Shown piece by piece: positions 59,312 to 64,000 of a stretch of 64,000 nt of DNA (the stretch's first letter is position 1; every line of letters starts with the position of its first letter). Below the pieces are notes generated by a model, which did no database searches, had not been told where the DNA came from, and was given only the letters and a program-made list of their open reading frames with translations. Origin of the DNA: Scortum barcoo (lineage: Eukaryota > Chordata > Actinopteri > Centrarchiformes > Terapontidae); the NCBI GenBank assembly GCA_023238725.1, contig CM041552.1:16097147-16161146 (forward strand), given 5' to 3'. The position numbers and the translations under genes were made by a program.

Positions 59312-59969
59312 ATAATATATAACATTATACACATATATATAAATATATAATGTGTACTTTAAGACTTTAAGTTTAAAACAATTGCATACATGCTTTATAT
59401 GAACTGTAACACAGTAACAACTAGGGTTAAAAATCGGATATATAAAGGGGTGAATAGAGAATAACATTTTGATTGACTATTAAAAGCAGGAAAAACGTTA
59501 GCTAGCCAGATGTAAATAAAACAAGTAATAAAAACGTAGATAAGGCCAATGTAGACACCTACTGAGCAGGTTTAATCTTTAGAAATGATCCATAACAGTA
59601 AAGACCTTACTTTACCTCTTTCTTTCTCCCGTTTTTCCTCCTCTTCTCTTCTTTTTTTCTTCCCTGTGCTTCGGACACTTTAGTTCATTTTGACTTGTTT
59701 ACAAACTTCTCTGGTCATATCAATAAATCTGGCCCCTCCCCCCACAGAGAGCGAGCAGGTACCATCAGCCGGAGGAGGGGGGCTTACATTTTTTACATTT
59801 GAATCTATGAGAGCTTTTCCATTTTAAGAGTTAATAGTAATAACTAGTTTTAATATAATTATATTGAAGGTGAATTTTTTCCCGATTTTGTGGCGCCCCC
59901 TGGAGGCCAGGCACGGCGCCCTTAACCCTTAGCATTTGCCTATATTGCCTAATGGGCCAGCCAACTCTG
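59199..59969. mobile_element. hAT-type non-autonomous DNA transposon (771 bp)
   Basis: Ends CAGAGCCAGCCC and GGGCCAGCCAACTCTG (CAGAG/CTCTG termini) and is flanked by a perfect 8-bp duplication CATCAGGG (59191-59198 and 59970-59977), the hAT signature. Subterminal sequences are partly inverted ('ggcctaaagccctaggcaa' versus 'ttgcctatattgcctaa'). The interior holds an AT microsatellite (about 59278-59310) and no transposase ORF. Confidence 0.88.
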
Positions 59970-61755
59970 CATCAGGGGGTAGAAAGGACAAAAACCGGGT
60001 TAAAAAGGACATAAACCGGGTAAAATATTCATTTTACTTTTAGCTATGGTTTAGCAGTCTTGAAATAGAAGTAAATAAAAATAGCAGAAGGTGCTGAATC
60101 CTAAGTACGGACATGTGACTGACTCACACTGAAATAAATATCAGCCCTGCTTTCATAAGAAACTTTCTGGCAATAAAATGGTGTTTTTTCAGACAAATAA
60201 ATCAGGAGGAGGTGAGTTTGCTCACACCTGAGGTGACAAATAAGTACCCAATGTCAAGGGTACAATAGATATCTTAAAAAGGTACTGCCCCAATGAAAAG
60301 CTGTTGTAGCCCTAAAGTTACAAATTTAGGACACTATTTCTGACAGTGTAGTGCCTGTGTGTGTTTGTGCATGTATGTTTAAGTGTTAAGTGTGGTTTAA
60401 TACAGCTTGTGGTATGAGGAAATATTAATGTTGCAGTACACAGGGTAATCTAACAATGTAAAAACATATATACAAACATAAATAATTGGGTCTGTGTTTG
60501 TGAGATTTTAATCTCTCCTCACCAGCCCACCGTGTTAGCCCCACTTTCCAGCGGGCCCTTTGTGAAGTCGAAATTTAAATTGTCCAGACTTCTCAAGGTT
60601 AAGGCTTACTTGTTGCTGATGGGAAGGAATGCAGTCAGTGTTATTGTTGCCCAGAAATACCCCTGCTCCCATTGCCGGTGCCACTACTGCCAAGCTACAG
60701 CAGAGTGTTATATGGTTGGCAAGTTTCAGCGTAACTGTGTCTTGGAAAAACCAAGTAAGTGGAAATAATATAGCACCGCCCGGAAGCATCCATTTTGGCT
60801 ACACAGAAATAAAGACAAAAACAATAGCTGGAGGGGTAAAGTATTTTACTTCATGCCTCCTACGTGCCATGGCCAAGGTTGAGGTTAAGGGCTATGTAAT
60901 CATTAATACACCAAGTGTCTGGAGCAGGTAAGACATTAAATACTCCTCCTCACCTTTCCTCTCAGTATAACACTCAGACTAACGCACATTTTCAAACACA
61001 TGCACGCACACACTTGCATTCAGAGACCCCAAACACATCTATTAACACCCACACACACAACCTTCTGCCAGTGGCGCAGAGGAAAATGGCTTACAGTCAT
61101 TGTTGGATCATATTGTATTTGTAAGGATCAGGATGCCAGGATGCTTTTGGTTTATGATTCCTCTTGTGATTTGGTTTAGGAGCATCTATATTTCTTTGGC
61201 CATACAAAGGTAAGAAATTAACTTCCTGTGCCTCAACTAAAAGTAAGAACATTAGCCAAGATGGTTAGTACACATTGAATATTTGCCTGAAAGTCAAATA
61301 TATTACAAGTCACATGTAATCTTAGGTATTCTTTGTACACTGGTGTTTTAAATATCAGATTTGTTAGTATGGGCTGTCAGGACCATTGTATTTTAGTGAG
61401 GACAAAAGGACAATATTTCTATTTTTATTATATGACAAGAGATGTGTGCAAAATCATCATCTTTTATGTTTTGTTACTGTAAAATTTACTTGTCCTCAAA
61501 AGGCCCATTGTCTTTGAATTGATGTTAAAAAGTGAAAATGATAAGTTAATTGTTCTTAGATTTAATACCATTTGAAAGCTAGCTTACAAAAGGAAAAGAA
61601 AAAGTAATAGCTGATAATTATGAAAGTTTACGCTACATAGAAATTATTACATGAATTATTAGAAGTCTCAGTAGGATTTTAAGAACTACATTGCATACTC
61701 TACTTTAAAGTTTTAAATTAATGTTTTTTCAATGTTTACCAAACTGAAAAAAAAA

Positions 61756-61777
61756 ATATATATATATATATATATAT
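61756..61777. repeat. (AT)11 microsatellite
   Basis: AT dinucleotides following an A-run in the region upstream of the P2Y exon. Confidence 0.9.
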
Positions 61778-63588
61778 TAGCCTTGTCCTCGTCACTGTCC
61801 ATTTGGCTGAGAGCCTCAGGCCAAACTGCTCACACACTGTATACAGGCCACAGCTTGTCAGACAGGCATACACCTCCACAGCTTTTTCACCAGCCCAAGC
61901 ATTTAAGGCGTGCATTCAGCTCTAAGCAACACACTCAGATACACACTGTATCTACTCATGAGGATGAAGGATACGTTACACAGCTCAGGTCGACACTGGA
62001 CAGTCTTTGAAAGTCGATAGCATTCATACAGTGTGAGTAACTCCGTACTCTTTAGGGGCTCTGTCTATGAGAAAGGGGGATTTGGTATGTTTCTTGAGAC
62101 ATAATGCGAGTGTTTATGTACAGCCAGTTAAATAAGAAATAACACGGATGATTTTACCGCTGAATAGTAAGTTGTGCTCAGTTTGGTGAGTCATGCACAC
62201 AGCAGGTCAGAGGAATTTAGTTGCCGTTCTGTCTCAGGTCTGTTATCTGTTAAATTCAACCTACAGCTTTTTTGAAGAGAAAAAAAAGCGAGCAAAGAGT
62301 ACAGAGGAAGAGGAAGAGGCAATGTTTTTCGTAAAGAGAAAATGTTTTTTATAATGAGAAAATAATGTGAGGGAGAGGGGAAAAAAGAGCAAGTTATCTC
62401 ATCTGTCAACTGAGAAACAAGTAAGTCTGACGTCTACTGTCATATTTGCATGCAAGTTTTTACAGCGTCGCACGGCGTCCCAGGCATTTACATGACGGGT
62501 TTGAACTTGAGTTTGTCAAATAAACAGACAGACTCGTAGAGTAAGACAAAAATGGACAATGGTTAAGTGATACGGTGATGGAGCATGCATGCCAGTGAGT
62601 ACAGCAGAAAGGAAAGGTTTGAACAGGGGTTTGAAAACAAGGTCTGGTTTGAGTTAAAAAGTTATTCCTCTGTCTCTCCCTCTCCCTCTCAGAACCATGA
62701 GGTTCTGGAAAACTTTGACATGCAAAGTGCCAGAATGAGTGTTGTTTTTCTGCATGAGAACACAGCTGCACTAAAGGTTTAGTGTGAGTTGTGTGAACCT
62801 TTGTGTGAATCTTCTGCAGCTCAGATGAGTGTTTTTTTTTTTTGTTCATTTGTTTTTCTTTTTGGGGGCGGAGAAAGGAGAGGCAAAAAGGTTAGACCAG
62901 TAAGTATTTCAGTAATCCGCTGAGACAAGGTGTTCAAATGTCATGAGTAAACCCGTTGGGCCGGGCGGTGGAACAGTACATCTCGTTACCTAAATGTACA
63001 GCACTACGTTATATTGCAGCCATTAAACCCAAATCTTTCCATATTGGCACAGTTACTCACACACTTGTTAATCTATTCTACCAGGAAAAAAAGCATTTAG
63101 GATAGCATACAATAATCAGTTATGACTTAATTTGGGTGCCACCATTTAAGTACCCTCCTCTCTTCTCTCTATCTCTCACAATTCTTCTCCCATTTAGTCA
63201 GCCACACACCCAGGAAGAAAAGGGCAATTAAAGGAAATCAGCCTTAAAATGATTTACTTTCTAAGACATGCACAAGGACTTTTAAGTGGGATGACTCAAG
63301 CTATAAACTGGATTGTGTAATTTGATTGCAAAATGGGCCAACCAATTATGCTTGAGCGAGTGGCACGACTTATACTGGACTGTTCTGCTGAGGCATGCCA
63401 GAGGGAAAGGCTTAGAGCATCATAAAATGTTTTAGGTTGATGTCACTTTTTCGTGGTCAAACCCACTTCCTGTGCCTCGACACCCTCTGTTTCTGTGTAT
63501 ATGATCATTTCATCATGGTTAGCTATGTAAAATAGTTTCAAATGTGGCATATTCCTAATCTGTTCCTTCATACTGATCTTCTCCTTAG

Positions 63589-63940
63589 GTGTCCTCACGA
63601 CCAAGATGGCCAAATTTGACAACAAGTCCAACCAATTCCAATTTCAGTGCCTTCTACTGTGAATTTCAAGAAGATTTTAAATATATTCTCCTTCCTGTAA
63701 GCTACACCTTGGTCTTTGTGATTGGCGTGGCACTGAACGCCACAGCGCTGTATGTGATTGTGTTCCGCACTAAGCACTGGAAGCCCTCGACCATCTACAT
63801 GTTCAACCTGACGATGTGTGACACACTCTACATCTTCACTCTGCCCTTCCTCATCTATTACTATGCAGATGAGAATGACTGGCCCTTCAGTGAACCTTTC
63901 TGCAAGATCATACGCTTCCTTTTTTATGCCAACTTATACG
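63589..63940 (+). CDS. p2ry2: P2Y2/P2Y4-like nucleotide receptor, 5' coding exon (partial gene)
   Basis: Family knowledge: P2Y2-group receptors are plasma-membrane Gq-coupled GPCRs for extracellular ATP/UTP. Seen: acceptor CTCCTTAG, then 117 codons. Extracellular sequons NLT and NFS (residues 9 and 18) and a Cys at 24 precede EDFKYILLPVSY, the P2Y2/P2Y4 hallmark. TM1 (about 32-59) has the GVALN motif. TM2 (about 67-92) has the conserved Asp78 and ends LPFLIYYY. The first extracellular loop has WPF, and Cys105 is the TM3 disulphide cysteine. TM3 starts with RFLFYANLYG. There is no ATG before TM1 and an in-frame TAG sits just upstream, so an upstream exon must supply the start. Homology stops at NLYG, where a possible donor GTACGG begins at 63941; the rest of the gene is outside. 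The symbol is inferred from sequence and the FCHSD2 neighbourhood; p2ry4-like paralogues are the alternative. Confidence 0.8.
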
Positions 63941-64000
63941 GTACGGTTCTCCCCTGGTAGAGGCCCATGTAGTATGATGCAGCATATGATATGATGTATG

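Larger units (their letters stand above)
58681..63588. other. Region between fchsd2 and the P2Y gene
   Basis: 4.9 kb holding an (AAT)n tract, a hAT-type element and an (AT)n tract. The 5' exon(s) and promoter of the P2Y receptor must lie here, but I could not identify them with confidence. Confidence 0.5.

Noticed and set aside
63605..63661. ATG at 63605 as the start of the P2Y protein
   Set aside because: It is in a different frame from the receptor and meets a stop after 18 codons. The receptor frame has no ATG before TM1.

Overview
This is vertebrate nuclear DNA, almost certainly from a ray-finned fish (probably a percomorph teleost). The evidence is intron-rich genes with GT/AG junctions, dense CA/TG microsatellites, a Rex3 (RTE-clade) retrotransposon and other fish-type repeats. 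All names come from reading the sequence and from knowledge of the families; no search was run.

Layout. One gene fills most of the window: fchsd2 (F-BAR and double SH3 domains protein 2), on the minus strand. It starts in a CpG-rich region (ATG at 58162) and runs leftward to at least 1418. I placed 18 coding exons that join in frame to 640 codons: an N-terminal F-BAR domain (about residues 10-280), a helical linker, SH3-1 (about 471-527) and SH3-2 (about 567-627). The C-terminal proline-rich tail is not in the window. A 19th, phase-compatible 75-bp exon candidate (19148-19222) may be alternatively included. To the right, on the plus strand, is the first recognisable coding exon of a P2Y2/P2Y4-like nucleotide receptor (63589-63940), which runs off the end. 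The pair, transcribed divergently, matches the FCHSD2-P2RY2 neighbourhood known in mammals.

Accessory content sits in introns 2 and 3 of fchsd2 (28869-54492). It includes six well-formed tRNA-Thr(AGT) genes on the same strand as the host gene, two degraded relatives and a tRNA-Met-like relic. These lie in blocks that look segmentally duplicated around exon 3. The same introns hold two copies of a 570-580 bp palindromic-ended MITE, and a Rex3 element (47845-50643) bounded by a perfect 15-bp target-site duplication. Rex3 has lost its reverse-transcriptase core and is itself interrupted by the second MITE copy. Between fchsd2 and the P2Y gene lies a 771-bp hAT-type non-autonomous element with a perfect 8-bp duplication.

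The most interesting regulatory signal is the placement of (AC)n and (GU)n tracts at fchsd2 splice sites. The clearest case is the 207-nt intron 17: AC repeats just inside its 5' splice site, GU repeats just before its 3' splice site, and no normal polypyrimidine tract. I found no CRISPR array, operon or prokaryotic feature, and no wholly new system.
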